From the NCBI RefSeq assembly GCF_002127535.1, contig NZ_MUBJ01000021.1:20859-84858 (forward strand): a DNA stretch of 64,000 nucleotides, in the 5' to 3' direction. The stretch is from Xenorhabdus vietnamensis. GTDB taxonomy: Bacteria > Pseudomonadota > Gammaproteobacteria > Enterobacterales > Enterobacteriaceae. Numbering within the stretch: the stretch's first letter is position 1; each line of letters starts with the position of its first letter. Below, piece after piece: positions 18,640 through 29,180 of the stretch. The notes below the pieces were generated by a model. That model had not been told where the DNA came from and searched no databases. It worked only from the letters and a program-made list of their open reading frames with translations. The position numbers and the translations under genes were made by a program.

Positions 18640-21258
18640 TTAACTTTCAAGTGCCTTGGTAATTTTTTCGAACAGATCACCAGACAGATTTTCCAGCCCT
18701 TTCAATTGCTCTAATGCAGCACGCATTAAGACCTGACGTCTTTCATCATAACGTTTCAGACGAATCAATGGATCAATTAAGCTTGATGCAACTTGAGGAT
18801 TTCGGCTGTTCAAATCCGTTAGCATTTCCACCAAAAATTGATAACCACTACCATCTTCGGTGTGGAAAGCCACAGCATTACTGGTAAAGAATGTTCTTAA
18901 TAGCGAATAAACGCGGTTTGGATTGCTTAAGCTGAAAGAGCGGTGTTTCAGCAAGCCACGCACTTTATCAAGCGCATCAAAAGCCGGATTGGTTGCTTGC
19001 AGTCTGAACCACTTATCCATGACCAAACCATTCTGATGCCAACGTTGATCAAACTCATCCATTAATTGATAGTTGCAAGGCAATTCAGCAGACACCGACG
19101 CAGACAGGGCAGCAATACTGTCAGTCATGTTATCAGCCTGATAATATTGTGCCGCCACTAATTTATCAGCCAGCGCTTTGTCATCAATAAAGGCCAGATA
19201 GTAAAGACAGGTATTACGCAAATCACGTTTTGCAATATCCTGATGATCTACACGGTATGCACCTGAATGAAGGCTGTGATAAACCGCAGCAAATTCATCA
19301 GCCATTTCATTGGCCAACGCTTTTACCATTGCACGAATGACATCTTGGATAGCTTTAGGATCTACAACCGTAAATTGTTCCGCTATTTCATTTTCAGATG
19401 GCAAAGTCAGGATCAATGCAGCCAAGGCTGGATCAATTTCTTTATCCAGCAATACAGCACGAAAAGCATCAATGACATGCATTGGCAATTCCAGTGGCTG
19501 AGATTTTTGGTTACGGGCAACATTCAACTTCACATAATTGGTCAGCAATGCTTGCGCTGCATCCCAACGGGAAAACTCATTGCGAGCATGTTTCATCAAG
19601 AATGAAAGTTGTTCATCACTGTACGGATAATCCAACTTCACTGGTGCAGAGAATTCACGCAATAAAGAAGGAACAGGCCTTGATGGAACACCATCAAATA
19701 CAAATGTTTGTTCTGTATTAATAATATTCAAAACATGGTGCACAGGCTGACCATCTCGGCGCAGTGGGATTACCCTTCCTTGTTCATCATAAAGCTCGAT
19801 ATCCAAAGGAATATGCAGTGGTTGTTTCTCTTTCTGATCTGCCGTTGGTGGTGTCATTTGACTAACGTGCAAAACATATTGCTGTTTTTCTGCATCGTAT
19901 TCATCACGGACAGTCAGCACAGGCGTCCCTGATTGGCTATACCAGCGACGGAAGAGTGTCAAATCGACATTTGAAGCATCTTCCATTGCCTGAACAAAAT
20001 CATCACAGGTTGCAGCACTACCATCATGTCGGTGGATATAAAGCTGCATACCCGCCTGAAATTGTTCTTCACCCAGTAAGGTATGGATCATCCGGATAAC
20101 TTCTGAGCCTTTTTCATAGACAGTCAGCGTGTAGAAGTTATTCATTTCCATCACCTGATCGGGACGGATAGGGTGAGCCATAGGGCTGGCATCTTCAGCA
20201 AACTGTGCAGCACGCATGACACGCACGTTATTGATACGGTTAACGGAACGTGAACCTAAATCAGAACTAAACTCTTGATCACGGAATACGGTCAGCCCTT
20301 CTTTCAGGCTTAGCTGGAACCAATCGCGGCAGGTAATGCGGTTTCCTGTCCAGTTATGGAAATACTCATGACCAATCACCGCCTCAATAGCGAGATAATC
20401 TTTGTCTGTTGCTGTTTCCGTTTTTGCCAATACATATTTGGAATTAAAGATATTCAGTCCCTTGTTCTCCATTGCGCCCATGTTGAAGAAATCAACGGCA
20501 ACGATCATATAGATATCAAGGTCATACTCCAAACCAAACCGTGTTTCATCCCATTTCATCGAATTTTTCAGCGATGTCATGGCCCAGTCAGCGCGATCCA
20601 AGTTGCCACGATCAACAAACAATTCCAATGCAACCTTACGACCGCTGCGGGTCACAAACGTGTCACGCAGGACATCAAAATCCCCCGCAACCAATGCGAA
20701 CAAGTAAGCAGGTTTTGGGAATGGATCCTGCCATTTCACCCAATGGTGCCCATCTTCCAACTCTCCTTGTTCAATATGGTTACCATTGGAAAGCAAGAAT
20801 GGATATTTGGATTTATCCGCAGTAATGCGGGTAGTAAAACAAGCCAGAACATCGGGACGATCCAAATAATAAGTGATGTGACGGAATCCTTCAGCCTCAC
20901 ACTGGGTACACAAGGCATCCCCAGACACATACAGCCCCTCAAGTGCTGTATTTGCTGATGGGTTAATTTCATTCACAATTTTCAGGGTGAATTGAGCTGG
21001 AAGTTGTTCAATCAGTAATTTTCCATCCTGTTCCTGATAATGCTCCCATACTTTATCATCTATATAGATACTTTTTAATGTGAGGTTTTCTCCATCCAGA
21101 ACCAGTGGAGTAATATCATTAGCCAGACGTTTTACCTGACTGATTGCCGTCACTGTTGTTTTCTCAGCACCTAATTCAAAATCGAGATCAATGTCGGTAA
21201 TTGTGTAATCTGGTGCTTTATAATCCAGACGTTGTTTAACGAGTCGCTGTTGTGTCAT
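18640..21258 (-). CDS. pepN: Aminopeptidase N (M1 family)
   Basis: A cytosolic zinc aminopeptidase of broad specificity that finishes degradation of peptides made by ATP-dependent proteases. The 872 residues match E. coli PepN (870). GAMENKGLNIF is the exopeptidase motif that binds the free amino terminus. HEYFHNWTGNR gives the HExxH zinc site, with the third ligand in LKEGLTVFRDQEFSSD. The all-alpha C-terminal domain covers roughly the last 320 residues. It is transcribed divergently from pncB. Confidence 0.97.
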   Translation of the reverse strand: MTQQRLVKQRLDYKAPDYTITDIDLDFELGAEKTTVTAISQVKRLANDITPLVLDGENLTLKSIYIDDKVWEHYQEQDGKLLIEQLPAQFTLKIVNEINPSANTALEGLYVSGDALCTQCEAEGFRHITYYLDRPDVLACFTTRITADKSKYPFLLSNGNHIEQGELEDGHHWVKWQDPFPKPAYLFALVAGDFDVLRDTFVTRSGRKVALELFVDRGNLDRADWAMTSLKNSMKWDETRFGLEYDLDIYMIVAVDFFNMGAMENKGLNIFNSKYVLAKTETATDKDYLAIEAVIGHEYFHNWTGNRITCRDWFQLSLKEGLTVFRDQEFSSDLGSRSVNRINNVRVMRAAQFAEDASPMAHPIRPDQVMEMNNFYTLTVYEKGSEVIRMIHTLLGEEQFQAGMQLYIHRHDGSAATCDDFVQAMEDASNVDLTLFRRWYSQSGTPVLTVRDEYDAEKQQYVLHVSQMTPPTADQKEKQPLHIPLDIELYDEQGRVIPLRRDGQPVHHVLNIINTEQTFVFDGVPSRPVPSLLREFSAPVKLDYPYSDEQLSFLMKHARNEFSRWDAAQALLTNYVKLNVARNQKSQPLELPMHVIDAFRAVLLDKEIDPALAALILTLPSENEIAEQFTVVDPKAIQDVIRAMVKALANEMADEFAAVYHSLHSGAYRVDHQDIAKRDLRNTCLYYLAFIDDKALADKLVAAQYYQADNMTDSIAALSASVSAELPCNYQLMDEFDQRWHQNGLVMDKWFRLQATNPAFDALDKVRGLLKHRSFSLSNPNRVYSLLRTFFTSNAVAFHTEDGSGYQFLVEMLTDLNSRNPQVASSLIDPLIRLKRYDERRQVLMRAALEQLKGLENLSGDLFEKITKALES

Positions 21259-21718
21259 AGGGAACCTTTTCCATTACTTTTAACAGGCATGTTTTAGCAG
21301 GTGTGCTTTCACAGGTGTATTCTTAACAGACATAGATAGTTAATGGCGTCTATATAACCTTATATATGACCTTAACTACAAAGCGCCTGACATATTGCGT
21401 TTCCATAGAAACATTCCAAGCGCTAACGCTGCCATAGAGCAATCATTCTTTCAATCGGTAAGTCTCTTTTTTCAGATGTTAATAACTTATTAAATAAAGG
21501 TATAAATGATGTAGTCAGCATATTAGTACTTTCGTGCGAATTGTCATCTCATATCTCATTTAACATGATATTATCTATAAATGGATTAACCTTAATCTTT
21601 AGGTTCGGGAAAATATATGCAGCTATATGGCTTCAATAACCTAATAATCACGGTATACTCTCCCAACTTTATCGATTTAGCTGATACGAATACGCTCCGC
21701 GAGGATGCTTGACGCGCC
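21259..21718. promoter_or_regulatory. Divergent pepN-pncB control region
   Basis: A 460-base AT-rich gap without a credible gene. A likely pncB -10 (TATACT, 21654-21659) has a weak TTCAAT 16 bases upstream, giving a start near 21667. I looked for a NadR-type TGTTTA-N6-TAAACA palindrome and did not find a good one. Confidence 0.45.
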
Positions 21719-22933
21719 ATGACTTTAGACGCTACCCCGATTATTAAATCGCTGCTTGATACTGATGCTTATAAGTTTCACATGCAGCAAGCAGTGTATC
21801 ACCATTACTGCAATATTCCTGTTGTTGCAGAGTTTCGTTGCCGTAGTGATGAGTTGCTCGGAGAATACGCCGAGGCATTACGTCATCAGATTGATATGAT
21901 GGCAGACTTAGCATTGACAGAACGCGAAGTCGATTATCTTTCTCGCCTCCCGTTCTTTAAAGAGGATTACCTGAACTGGTGCAAAACATTCCGCTTTAAT
22001 CCTAAACAAGTAGAAGTTTCTGTTACCCATAAAGGACAGTTAGCCATCCGTATTTCTGGTTTATGGCACGAAGTGATCTTGTGGGAAGTACCTTTGCTTG
22101 CCCTGATCAGCGAATTAGTTCACCGCCATCGCTCACCTGAAATAACACCAGAAGATGCCGTTATTCAGCTGAGAAAACTGATTGAGCTGTTTTATAAAGA
22201 CGCTGCAGAAAAAAATATCGATCTGTCCGGCTTTAAATTAATGGATTTTGGTACTCGCCGTCGTTTTTCGCACGAAGTGCAATATGCCATTATCAATGAG
22301 CTGAAAAATAGCTTCCCCTATTTGATCGGAACCAGTAATTATCAGTTGGCAGAGCAACTTGAGCTCCCTCCTCTCGGTACACAAGCTCATGAATGGTTTC
22401 AAGCTCATCAACAGATTAGCCCGGAATTAGCTAATAGTCAGCGGGCTGCACTACAAACATGGCTGAATGAGTATCCAAACCAGTTAGGTATCGCCCTGAC
22501 TGATTGCATTACCATGGATGCTTTCCTACGCGATTTTGACAAACCATTAGCGACAGCTTACCAGGGCCTGCGCCACGATTCTGGCGATCCTATTGAGTGG
22601 GGTGAAAAAGCCGTCGCACACTATCAATCTCTGGGTATCGATCCAATGACGAAAACATTGGTATTTTCTGATAGTTTGGATCTGCAAAAAGCATTGGCGC
22701 TGTATCGTCATTTCCACAAGAGAATTAACGTTATTTTCGGTATTGGTACACGGTTAACCTGTAATATTCCGGGTATAAAGCCACTGAATATCGTTATCAA
22801 GCTCGTCGAATGCAATGGTAAACCAGTAGCGAAACTTTCGGATAGTCCCGGAAAAACCATCTGTGAAGATGATGAGTTTGTCGATAGGTTACGTCGAGCG
22901 TTTGATATTCCCTATATAGAGAAAGCAGTATAA
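21719..22933 (+). CDS. pncB: Nicotinate phosphoribosyltransferase
   Basis: PncB converts nicotinate and PRPP to nicotinate mononucleotide in NAD salvage, with ATP hydrolysis. The 404 residues follow E. coli PncB (400): [19 protein letters not shown] at the N terminus, [25 protein letters not shown], and [13 protein letters not shown] containing the His that is autophosphorylated. PRPP-site sequences include [16 protein letters not shown] and GIGTRLTCN. The purine-like GAGGA upstream is rather far from the ATG (about 15 bases), but no later start fits the homology. Confidence 0.96.
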   Translation: MTLDATPIIKSLLDTDAYKFHMQQAVYHHYCNIPVVAEFRCRSDELLGEYAEALRHQIDMMADLALTEREVDYLSRLPFFKEDYLNWCKTFRFNPKQVEVSVTHKGQLAIRISGLWHEVILWEVPLLALISELVHRHRSPEITPEDAVIQLRKLIELFYKDAAEKNIDLSGFKLMDFGTRRRFSHEVQYAIINELKNSFPYLIGTSNYQLAEQLELPPLGTQAHEWFQAHQQISPELANSQRAALQTWLNEYPNQLGIALTDCITMDAFLRDFDKPLATAYQGLRHDSGDPIEWGEKAVAHYQSLGIDPMTKTLVFSDSLDLQKALALYRHFHKRINVIFGIGTRLTCNIPGIKPLNIVIKLVECNGKPVAKLSDSPGKTICEDDEFVDRLRRAFDIPYIEKAV

Positions 22934-22949
22934 TTCGGTCAATTGTCCT

Positions 22950-22980
22950 TTGCGTAACCAGCATCATGCTGGTTACGCAA
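22950..22980 (+). terminator. Strong hairpin downstream of pncB
   Basis: TTGCGTAACCAGCAT / ATGCTGGTTACGCAA is a perfect inverted repeat around a central C (effective loop ATCAT). It lacks a following T tract on the plus strand (GTAAAAAAAC follows), so it is either an unusual terminator or an RNA-stabilising stem. Confidence 0.5.
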
Positions 22981-23141
22981 GTAAAAAAACAACTTTTCCC
23001 TAGTTTCCTCGTTAACGCCCTCAATTTCCTCTTGTTTCCTGAGAGATGACAAGTAAGATAGAAGATCTGCTCCCTGATGAAGGGGGCTTTGTGGTAAATC
23101 TATCTAGTTATTAATCCATTGTATAAAAAAGAGAGAAATTT

Positions 23142-24542
23142 ATGAGCGTAGCGCCTGTAGTCGATGTACTGCAAGGCCGTGTTCCGGTTGGCGATGAAGT
23201 CACCGTCCGCGGTTGGGTACGTACAAGGAGAGATTCTAAAGCTGGTATCTCATTCCTCGCCGTCTATGACGGTTCCTGCTTTAATCCATTACAGGCAGTC
23301 GTTAATAATAATTTACCTAATTATCAGGATGAAGTATTACATTTAACCACAGGTTGTTCTGTAGAAATCACTGGTACTGTGGTGGAATCACAAGGTAAAG
23401 GCCAGTCTTTTGAGCTACAAGCCACTAAAGTCGTTGTCGTTGGCATGGTTGATGATCCAGATACCTACCCAATGGCAGCCAAACGTCACAGTATTGAATA
23501 TCTGCGTGAGGTTGCTCACCTTCGCCCACGCACCAATTTGATTGGCGCAGTTGCTCGTGTTCGCCATACACTGGCTCAGGCTCTGCATCGTTTCTTCCAT
23601 GAAAAAGGCTTCTTCTGGGTATCATCACCATTGATCACAGCATCAGATACAGAAGGTGCTGGCGAAATGTTCCGTGTTTCCACTTTGGATATGCAAAACT
23701 TGCCGCGCACAGATAAAGGCGAAGTGGATTTCAGCCAAGACTTCTTCGGTCGGGAAGCCTTCCTGACGGTATCCGGTCAGTTGAACGGTGAAGCGTATGC
23801 ATGTGCATTAAGCAAAGTTTACACCTTCGGGCCAACTTTCCGCGCAGAAAACTCCAATACCAGCCGCCACTTGGCCGAGTTCTGGATGGTTGAACCAGAA
23901 GTGGCTTTTGCCGATCTGAATGATATCGCCAAACTATCCGAAGAAATGCTGAAATATGTTTTCAAAGCGGCATTGGAAGAGCGTGCCGATGATTTGGCTT
24001 TCTTTGCAGAACGTGTTGATAGCGAAGTTGTTACTCGTCTGGAAAAATTCGTCGATTCTGATTTCATCCAATTGGATTACACCGATGCGATAGAAATTCT
24101 GGAAAATTGCGACCAAAAATTTGAGAACCCAGTTTTCTGGGGTGTTGATTTGGCATCGGAGCATGAGCGCTATCTGGCAGAAAAACATTTCAATGCACCA
24201 GTAATCATGAAGAACTATCCAAAAGACATCAAAGCCTTCTATATGCGCATGAACGAAGATGGTAAAACCGTCGCAGCGATGGATGTTCTGGCTCCGGGCA
24301 TTGGTGAAATCATCGGTGGTTCCCAACGTGAAGAGCGCCTGGATATGCTGGATAAGCGTATGGAAGAAATGAACCTGAATAAAGAAGATTACTGGTGGTA
24401 TCGTGATCTGCGTCGCTACGGCACCGTTCCTCATGCCGGTTTCGGTTTGGGCTTCGAACGTTTGGTTGCTTATGTAACAGGTGTATCCAACGTTCGCGAC
24501 GTTATCCCATTCCCACGGACACCAAGAAACGCAAGTTTCTAA
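23142..24542 (+). CDS. asnS: Asparaginyl-tRNA synthetase
   Basis: Charges tRNA-Asn with asparagine. The class IIb protein has 466 residues, identical in length to E. coli. An N-terminal OB-fold anticodon-binding domain (about 1-115, [19 protein letters not shown]) precedes the catalytic core. Class II motif 2 is visible around [19 protein letters not shown] and motif 3 at [15 protein letters not shown]. The ribosome site AGAGAG lies before the ATG. A terminator follows. Confidence 0.98.
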   Translation: MSVAPVVDVLQGRVPVGDEVTVRGWVRTRRDSKAGISFLAVYDGSCFNPLQAVVNNNLPNYQDEVLHLTTGCSVEITGTVVESQGKGQSFELQATKVVVVGMVDDPDTYPMAAKRHSIEYLREVAHLRPRTNLIGAVARVRHTLAQALHRFFHEKGFFWVSSPLITASDTEGAGEMFRVSTLDMQNLPRTDKGEVDFSQDFFGREAFLTVSGQLNGEAYACALSKVYTFGPTFRAENSNTSRHLAEFWMVEPEVAFADLNDIAKLSEEMLKYVFKAALEERADDLAFFAERVDSEVVTRLEKFVDSDFIQLDYTDAIEILENCDQKFENPVFWGVDLASEHERYLAEKHFNAPVIMKNYPKDIKAFYMRMNEDGKTVAAMDVLAPGIGEIIGGSQREERLDMLDKRMEEMNLNKEDYWWYRDLRRYGTVPHAGFGLGFERLVAYVTGVSNVRDVIPFPRTPRNASF

Positions 24543-24581
24543 TGAATCAGGTCAATAAATAAGCTAGGAATCAATCCTTCG

Positions 24582-24608
24582 AAAAGCCAGTAAAAGCTGG
24601 CTTTTTTC
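24582..24608 (+). terminator. asnS terminator
   Basis: AAAAGCCAG / CTGGCTTTT nine-base stem, six-base loop (TAAAAG), followed by TTCATTTT. Confidence 0.85.
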
Positions 24609-24647
24609 ATTTTATGACGAAAAGCACATAAAAAAAGTTCCCTCATA

Positions 24648-24707
24648 TTTACACTTTGAAACATCTATTTTCATTTTGTTACTGATTTTGTACTTTTGTA
24701 GCATTTT
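24648..24707 (+). promoter_or_regulatory. Three tandem OmpR-like boxes upstream of porin
   Basis: Three contiguous 20-base units resemble the OmpR F-box TTTACTTTTGGTTACATATT. Unit 1 (24648-24667) starts TTTAC and has ACAT in the second half, about 13 of 20. Unit 2 (24668-24687) has TTTTGTTAC, about 15 of 20 matches. Unit 3 (24688-24707) contains TACTTTTG and GCAT and matches well with a one-base shift. This is the E. coli ompF arrangement. The rest of the 308-base gap holds the leader, ending GAGGGTAATAATA, very like the ompF leader. Confidence 0.65.
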
Positions 24708-24850
24708 GAGGGTAGATAAAATTCATTACCAATGGAACACTGGTCGCCGACTAATAAGACACTCGATACCCACAAATAGTTCCAAAAATTTTTAGTGTTC
24801 TATTTCTGGCGGTGGCAGATGTCTAGATAACACCAATGAGGGTAATAATA

Positions 24851-25996
24851 ATGAAGCGCAATATTCTTGCAGTGGTAATCCCAGCTCTGCTGGTTGCTGG
24901 TACAGCAAACGCGGCTGAAATTTTTAACAAAGACGGCAACAAACTGGATCTGTACGGTAAAGTAGACGTTCGTCATCAGATCGCAGACAAAAGAAGCGGT
25001 GAAGATGGTGATGCTTCTTATGCTCGTATCGGCATCAAAGGCGAAACTCAGATCTCTGACCAACTGACTGGCTTTGGTCGTTGGGAATACAACTTGGAAG
25101 CTCATAAAGCAGAAGGTGAGCAAAATACCTCTACTACTCGTCTGGCTTTTGCTGGTTTGAAATTCGCTAACTATGGTTCACTGGATTACGGTCGTAACTA
25201 TGGTGTGAACTATGATGTCAACGCATGGACTGACGTACTACCAATCTTTGGTGGTGACTCCATGTCTCATAAAGACAACTACATGACTCATCGTGCTACT
25301 GGTCTGTTGACTTACCGCAACACTGACTTCTTCGGTTTGGTTGACGGTCTGAACTTTGCTCTGCAATACCAAGGTCAAAACAGCGATCGCACCAAAAACA
25401 AACGCACAGATATTGAAACAGCAAATGGTGATGGCTACGGTTTATCTGCCACTTACAATGTAGGCTACGGTATCACTGTTGGTGGTTCTTATGCTAATTC
25501 TGCACGTACCTTAGGTGATAAAGACGTTGCGGGCCAGAAACAGTCTGATGCTTTCGGTAAGCGTGCTGAAGCATGGAATATCGGTGCCAAATACGATGCT
25601 AACAATGTCTACTTGGCAGCTATGTACGGCGAAACCCGTAACATGACTCCAGGTAAAGGTGGTCATGAATACAACCGTGGCTCAGTAGAGCGCTTTGACG
25701 GTATCGCTAATAAAACTCAGAACTTCGAACTGGTTGCACAATACCTGTTCTCTGACTTAGGTCTGAAACCATCTTTGGCTTACGTTCAATCCAAAGGTAA
25801 AGATCTGGAACGTAACGACGGTAACAAAGGTTTCAATGCAGATCTGGTTAAATATGTTTCTGTAGGTACTTACTACTACTTTAACAAAAACCTGTCTACC
25901 TATGTTGATTACAAAATCAACTTGTTAGACAAAAACGAAAAGGGCGATGCAAACGCTCGCAACGTATTCGGTGTTGGCCTGACTTATCAGTTCTAA
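24851..25996 (+). CDS. ompF: OmpF/OmpC-family general porin (OpnP-like)
   Basis: A trimeric outer-membrane diffusion porin of 381 residues. The signal peptide (1-21) is cleaved after ANA, giving mature [21 protein letters not shown]. The barrel contains the constriction-loop region with a [21 protein letters not shown] stretch, corresponding to PEFGG in E. coli. It ends in FGVGLTYQF, with the C-terminal Phe needed for BAM recognition. The start at 24851 has GAGGGT before it. Placement between asnS and aspC is that of E. coli ompF and, from general knowledge, of Xenorhabdus opnP. OmpR-like boxes lie about 145-200 bases upstream. Confidence 0.94.
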   Translation: MKRNILAVVIPALLVAGTANAAEIFNKDGNKLDLYGKVDVRHQIADKRSGEDGDASYARIGIKGETQISDQLTGFGRWEYNLEAHKAEGEQNTSTTRLAFAGLKFANYGSLDYGRNYGVNYDVNAWTDVLPIFGGDSMSHKDNYMTHRATGLLTYRNTDFFGLVDGLNFALQYQGQNSDRTKNKRTDIETANGDGYGLSATYNVGYGITVGGSYANSARTLGDKDVAGQKQSDAFGKRAEAWNIGAKYDANNVYLAAMYGETRNMTPGKGGHEYNRGSVERFDGIANKTQNFELVAQYLFSDLGLKPSLAYVQSKGKDLERNDGNKGFNADLVKYVSVGTYYYFNKNLSTYVDYKINLLDKNEKGDANARNVFGVGLTYQF

Positions 25997-26044
25997 TCAC
26001 TGCTGATAAACGGTTTAACGAAAAGTTAAACACAGTTATCTCAG

Positions 26045-26072
26045 AAAAAGCAGCGCTTCAGCGCTGCTTTTT
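26045..26072 (+). terminator. Porin gene terminator
   Basis: AAAAAGCAGCGC / GCGCTGCTTTTT perfect twelve-base stem with a TTCA loop and U-rich arm. Confidence 0.93.
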
Positions 26073-26239
26073 ACGTTTTACTTCCCTGTTTTTTCAGGCC
26101 CTTTTTTTCACTACGTAAACTACTTCACAAGATTTTATTCTTTTTGCTACAAGTGGTTGGCAAATGGATTCCTTAAGGTTACCCTGAGCGGCGTACAACT
26201 TATTTTGGGCTTAACTCTCCGAGTCTTGGAATCAAAAAA

Positions 26240-27430
26240 ATGTTTGAGAAAATCACAGCAGCGCCTGCCGATCCTATTCTTGGTTTAGCGGATAGCTTTA
26301 AAGCCGATCCTCGTGAAAATAAAATCAACCTGGGTATCGGAGTCTACAAAGACGAAACCGGTAAAACCCCTGTCCTGACTACCGTTAAAAAAGCAGAGAA
26401 ATTCCTGCTGGAAAACGAAACCACCAAAAATTATCTGGCAATTAGTGGATTACCTGAATTTGGCCGCGTCACTCAGAAACTGCTCTTCGGCGAAACCAAC
26501 CCTATCGTAACTGATAAACGCGCCCGTACTGTACAAAGTCCAGGCGGAACCGGCGCACTGCGTACTGCCGCTGACTTTATCGCTAAACAGACCACTGCAA
26601 AACGCGTTTGGATCAGCAACCCAACATGGCCAAACCATAAAGGTGTTTTCTCCAGTGCGGGTTTAGAAATCCGCGAATACAACTATTACAATGCAGAAAA
26701 ACATGCTTTGGATTTCGATGGCATGCTGGCAAGCCTGTCTGAAGCGCAAGCTGGTGATGTTGTTTTGCTGCATGGCTGCTGCCATAACCCAACGGGTATC
26801 GATCCAACGGCTGAACAATGGCAAAAATTAGCAGATCTATCTGCTGCAAATGGTTGGTTGCCAGTGTTCGATTTTGCCTACCAAGGCTTTGCCAAAGGAT
26901 TGGATGAAGATGCAGAAGGTCTGCGTATCTTTACCAAAAACCACAATGAATTGATCGTTGCCAGCTCTTATTCCAAAAACTTTGGCCTGTACAATGAGCG
27001 CGTTGGTGCTTGCACCATCGTTGCATCAGATAGCGATACCGCAGAAAAAGCATTCAGCCAAGCAAAATCCATTGTTCGTACCAACTACTCTAACCCACCA
27101 GCACACGGTGCTTCCGTTGTGACGACAATTCTGTCTGATGACGATCTGAAAGCAGAGTGGATTCAGGAATTGGCAACAATGCGTGAGCGTATTCAACGCA
27201 TGCGCCAGCTATTTGTGAACACCTTGCAAGAAAAAGGTGCGAAACAAGATTTCAACTTCATTATCTCTCAAAATGGCATGTTCTCATTCAGCGGCTTGAC
27301 AAAAGAACAAGTTGAACGCCTGCGTGAAGAATACGGTATTTATGCAGTTAGCTCCGGCCGTATCAATGTTGCAGGTTTAACACTGGAGAACATGGTTCCT
27401 CTGTGTGAAGCTATTGTTGCTGTACTCTAA
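26240..27430 (+). CDS. aspC: Aspartate aminotransferase
   Basis: A PLP enzyme that interconverts aspartate and 2-oxoglutarate with oxaloacetate and glutamate. The 396-residue protein is identical in length to E. coli AspC. It has the class I aminotransferase features: [14 protein letters not shown] (Asn contacting PLP), [11 protein letters not shown], and the PLP lysine in [25 protein letters not shown] and the C-terminal [10 protein letters not shown] carry the substrate-carboxylate Arg. It stands alone with its own terminator. Confidence 0.97.
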   Translation: MFEKITAAPADPILGLADSFKADPRENKINLGIGVYKDETGKTPVLTTVKKAEKFLLENETTKNYLAISGLPEFGRVTQKLLFGETNPIVTDKRARTVQSPGGTGALRTAADFIAKQTTAKRVWISNPTWPNHKGVFSSAGLEIREYNYYNAEKHALDFDGMLASLSEAQAGDVVLLHGCCHNPTGIDPTAEQWQKLADLSAANGWLPVFDFAYQGFAKGLDEDAEGLRIFTKNHNELIVASSYSKNFGLYNERVGACTIVASDSDTAEKAFSQAKSIVRTNYSNPPAHGASVVTTILSDDDLKAEWIQELATMRERIQRMRQLFVNTLQEKGAKQDFNFIISQNGMFSFSGLTKEQVERLREEYGIYAVSSGRINVAGLTLENMVPLCEAIVAVL

Positions 27431-27461
27431 TTTGTATCTAATTAGTTGATATTTATTCCAA

Positions 27462-27485
27462 AAAAGCCGCTGAGAAGCGGCTTTT
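27462..27485. terminator. aspC terminator
   Basis: AAAAGCCGCT / AGCGGCTTTT ten-base stem with a GAGA tetraloop, followed by GTTTTC. It lies between convergent aspC and gloC. Confidence 0.9.
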
Positions 27486-27529
27486 GTTTTCTTTATCTCA
27501 TTCATTACGTCAAGAAAAACCGCTTCCAA

Positions 27530-28162
27530 TTAATCTTGCAAGAATGGGTTGGTTTTCCGTTCGTGTCCCACAGTTGACATCGGCCCGTGACCAGGAATGA
27601 ATTGATAATCATCGCCTAATGGTAATACTTTTTCCTTAATGGATTGAATCAATTCATCATAATTGCCACCGGGAAAATCAGTGCGACCAATGCTACCTTT
27701 AAATAGCACATCTCCCATTGAAATTAATTTATCAGCATGATTAGCAAGGACTATATGTCCTGGTGTATGCCCCGGGCAATGCAAAACAGATAATTCAACA
27801 TGACCAATTTGCAATGTATCTCCCTCATCTAACCAACGATCTGGCGTAAAAGAGGGGCACGGTTCAACACCAAACATTTGGCATTGAATTTCCAAACCTT
27901 CGATCCAAAAAGCATCTCCCTTATGTGGCCCGTAAACAGGAACATCAAAATGCTTCACAACTTCAGCAGTAGCGCCAACATGATCATAGTGACCATGTGT
28001 TAGCAAAACTTGAGTAAGTTTCAGCTCACGGCGCTCTATTTCGGCAATAAGTTGTTCAGCATTACCACCAGGATCAACAATCGCCGCTTCCTGAGTTTCT
28101 TCACACCAAATCAATGTACAATTTTGCATCGCCATAGTGACGGGGATAATGTGGTATTTCAT
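27530..28162 (-). CDS. gloC: Hydroxyacylglutathione hydrolase GloC
   Basis: A type II glyoxalase (YcbL family) that hydrolyses S-D-lactoylglutathione. The 210-residue metallo-beta-lactamase fold has THGHYDHVG as the zinc-binding THxHxDH motif, then [30 protein letters not shown] and [11 protein letters not shown] supplying further ligands. It is shorter than GloB and lacks its C-terminal helical domain, as expected for GloC. The start is ATG 28162 (MKYHIIPVT), matching the E. coli N terminus; the frame continues upstream only to a TTG. Confidence 0.94.
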   Translation of the reverse strand: MKYHIIPVTMAMQNCTLIWCEETQEAAIVDPGGNAEQLIAEIERRELKLTQVLLTHGHYDHVGATAEVVKHFDVPVYGPHKGDAFWIEGLEIQCQMFGVEPCPSFTPDRWLDEGDTLQIGHVELSVLHCPGHTPGHIVLANHADKLISMGDVLFKGSIGRTDFPGGNYDELIQSIKEKVLPLGDDYQFIPGHGPMSTVGHERKTNPFLQD

Positions 28163-28223
28163 TATATTGTTTAACTCCACAATCAAGACTCATTGTTGGT
28201 AATAAGATTAATTGGTAACAAGG

Positions 28224-28772
28224 TTACCACGTCCTGACCGGGCCTGTATCAATATGAATAAAGTTACTCTTTGGATAAAACCCAACTCCCCCGGCCTGCA
28301 TTTTTAGGGCAGCCTTACGAATACGTGCGAGCTGAATACCATCAATGTGGAAATCCATCGCTTGCCCACGGGTATGGTAACTATGTTTTGCCACCCCACC
28401 ACTGGCGTGGCGTAACATATTATTTGTCGTCAGTGAACGATAACCAGAAACTAGCTGAACAGGTTTATTTATTCCCATCATCATTTGCAATAAATAAATT
28501 TGATCAAACAATTTCGGATCAATAGTTTTAACTTTATTTTGACGAAAATCACGAAACAAATGATTCAGGCGAGCTAATTCTGATTTATCATACCGATGAC
28601 CATCAAAGAATTCAGCTTTGAGTGTTTCTCCTGTATGAAGGTTATCAAAACGTAAAATCCTAGGACGTGGTGTTGTCAATGCAGCCAAAGCAGATTGAGG
28701 TAATAAACTTAATCCCAATGCGGCCACACTTACGCCGAGCCACTTTCGGCGATCGTGGTCAATGTTACTCAT
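28224..28772 (-). CDS. mepK: Murein endopeptidase MepK (YcbK)
   Basis: A 182-residue secreted peptidase of the M15-like DUF882 family. In E. coli MepK cleaves 3-3 cross-links made by L,D-transpeptidases, allowing wall growth. The N terminus DRRKWLGVSVAALGLSLL has a twin-arginine-type signal, with cleavage probably after ALA near residue 30. Zinc-site motifs are visible: VSGYRSLTTN, then HSYHTRGQAMDFHIDG, and FIHIDTGPVRTW at the C terminus. It lies next to ldtD, whose product makes those 3-3 bonds, an arrangement kept from E. coli. Confidence 0.93.
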   Translation of the reverse strand: MSNIDHDRRKWLGVSVAALGLSLLPQSALAALTTPRPRILRFDNLHTGETLKAEFFDGHRYDKSELARLNHLFRDFRQNKVKTIDPKLFDQIYLLQMMMGINKPVQLVSGYRSLTTNNMLRHASGGVAKHSYHTRGQAMDFHIDGIQLARIRKAALKMQAGGVGFYPKSNFIHIDTGPVRTW

Positions 28773-29180
28773 AGATAATATGCCCTGCTATTCTCTGATG
28801 CCTTAATGATCTCTAAACTAATTAATATATTAGATTAAACGACTAATAAGACATCAGTAAATAAAAAGTAGTTTCAATTTTTTTGTATATTAGTGTAAAT
28901 TTGCCAATTAATTATTGTGACCAATATAACATAATGCAAATTATATTAAAGCTAGATTAGATTTTAATGATGTCATGTCATTGATAGATATTTTCCACAT
29001 AAATTATAAAACCCCACCAGAAACAGAAAAATAACTCATTAAAAAATTTATACCATAAAAAACACCGAAAAATAATCAGAAATATAAAGTAACGGTGAAG
29101 AATATATTATTTTCTTCACCGCCTATAGCATAGATATCAATGTCAATTTGATGTCTTTAAGCATTGTTAGTAATGAAAAA
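28773..29180. other. AT-rich gap between mepK and ldtD
   Basis: 408 bases, very AT-rich, with no credible reading frame. It should contain the mepK promoter near 28780-28860 and carries the ldtD terminator at 29093-29121. Nothing else is recognised. Confidence 0.6.
29093..29121 (-). terminator. ldtD terminator
   Basis: CGGTGAAGAA / TTCTTCACCG ten-base stem with a nine-base AT loop. On the minus strand a T-rich tail (TTACTTTATATTT) follows. Confidence 0.65.

Noticed and set aside
20356..20958. 200-residue plus-strand frame inside pepN
   Set aside because: It is antisense to a fully conserved enzyme. Its His/Phe/Cys-rich composition is what antisense of PepN would give.
21259..21718. NadR operator for pncB
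   Set aside because: No TGTTTA-N6-TAAACA-like palindrome was found upstream of pncB.
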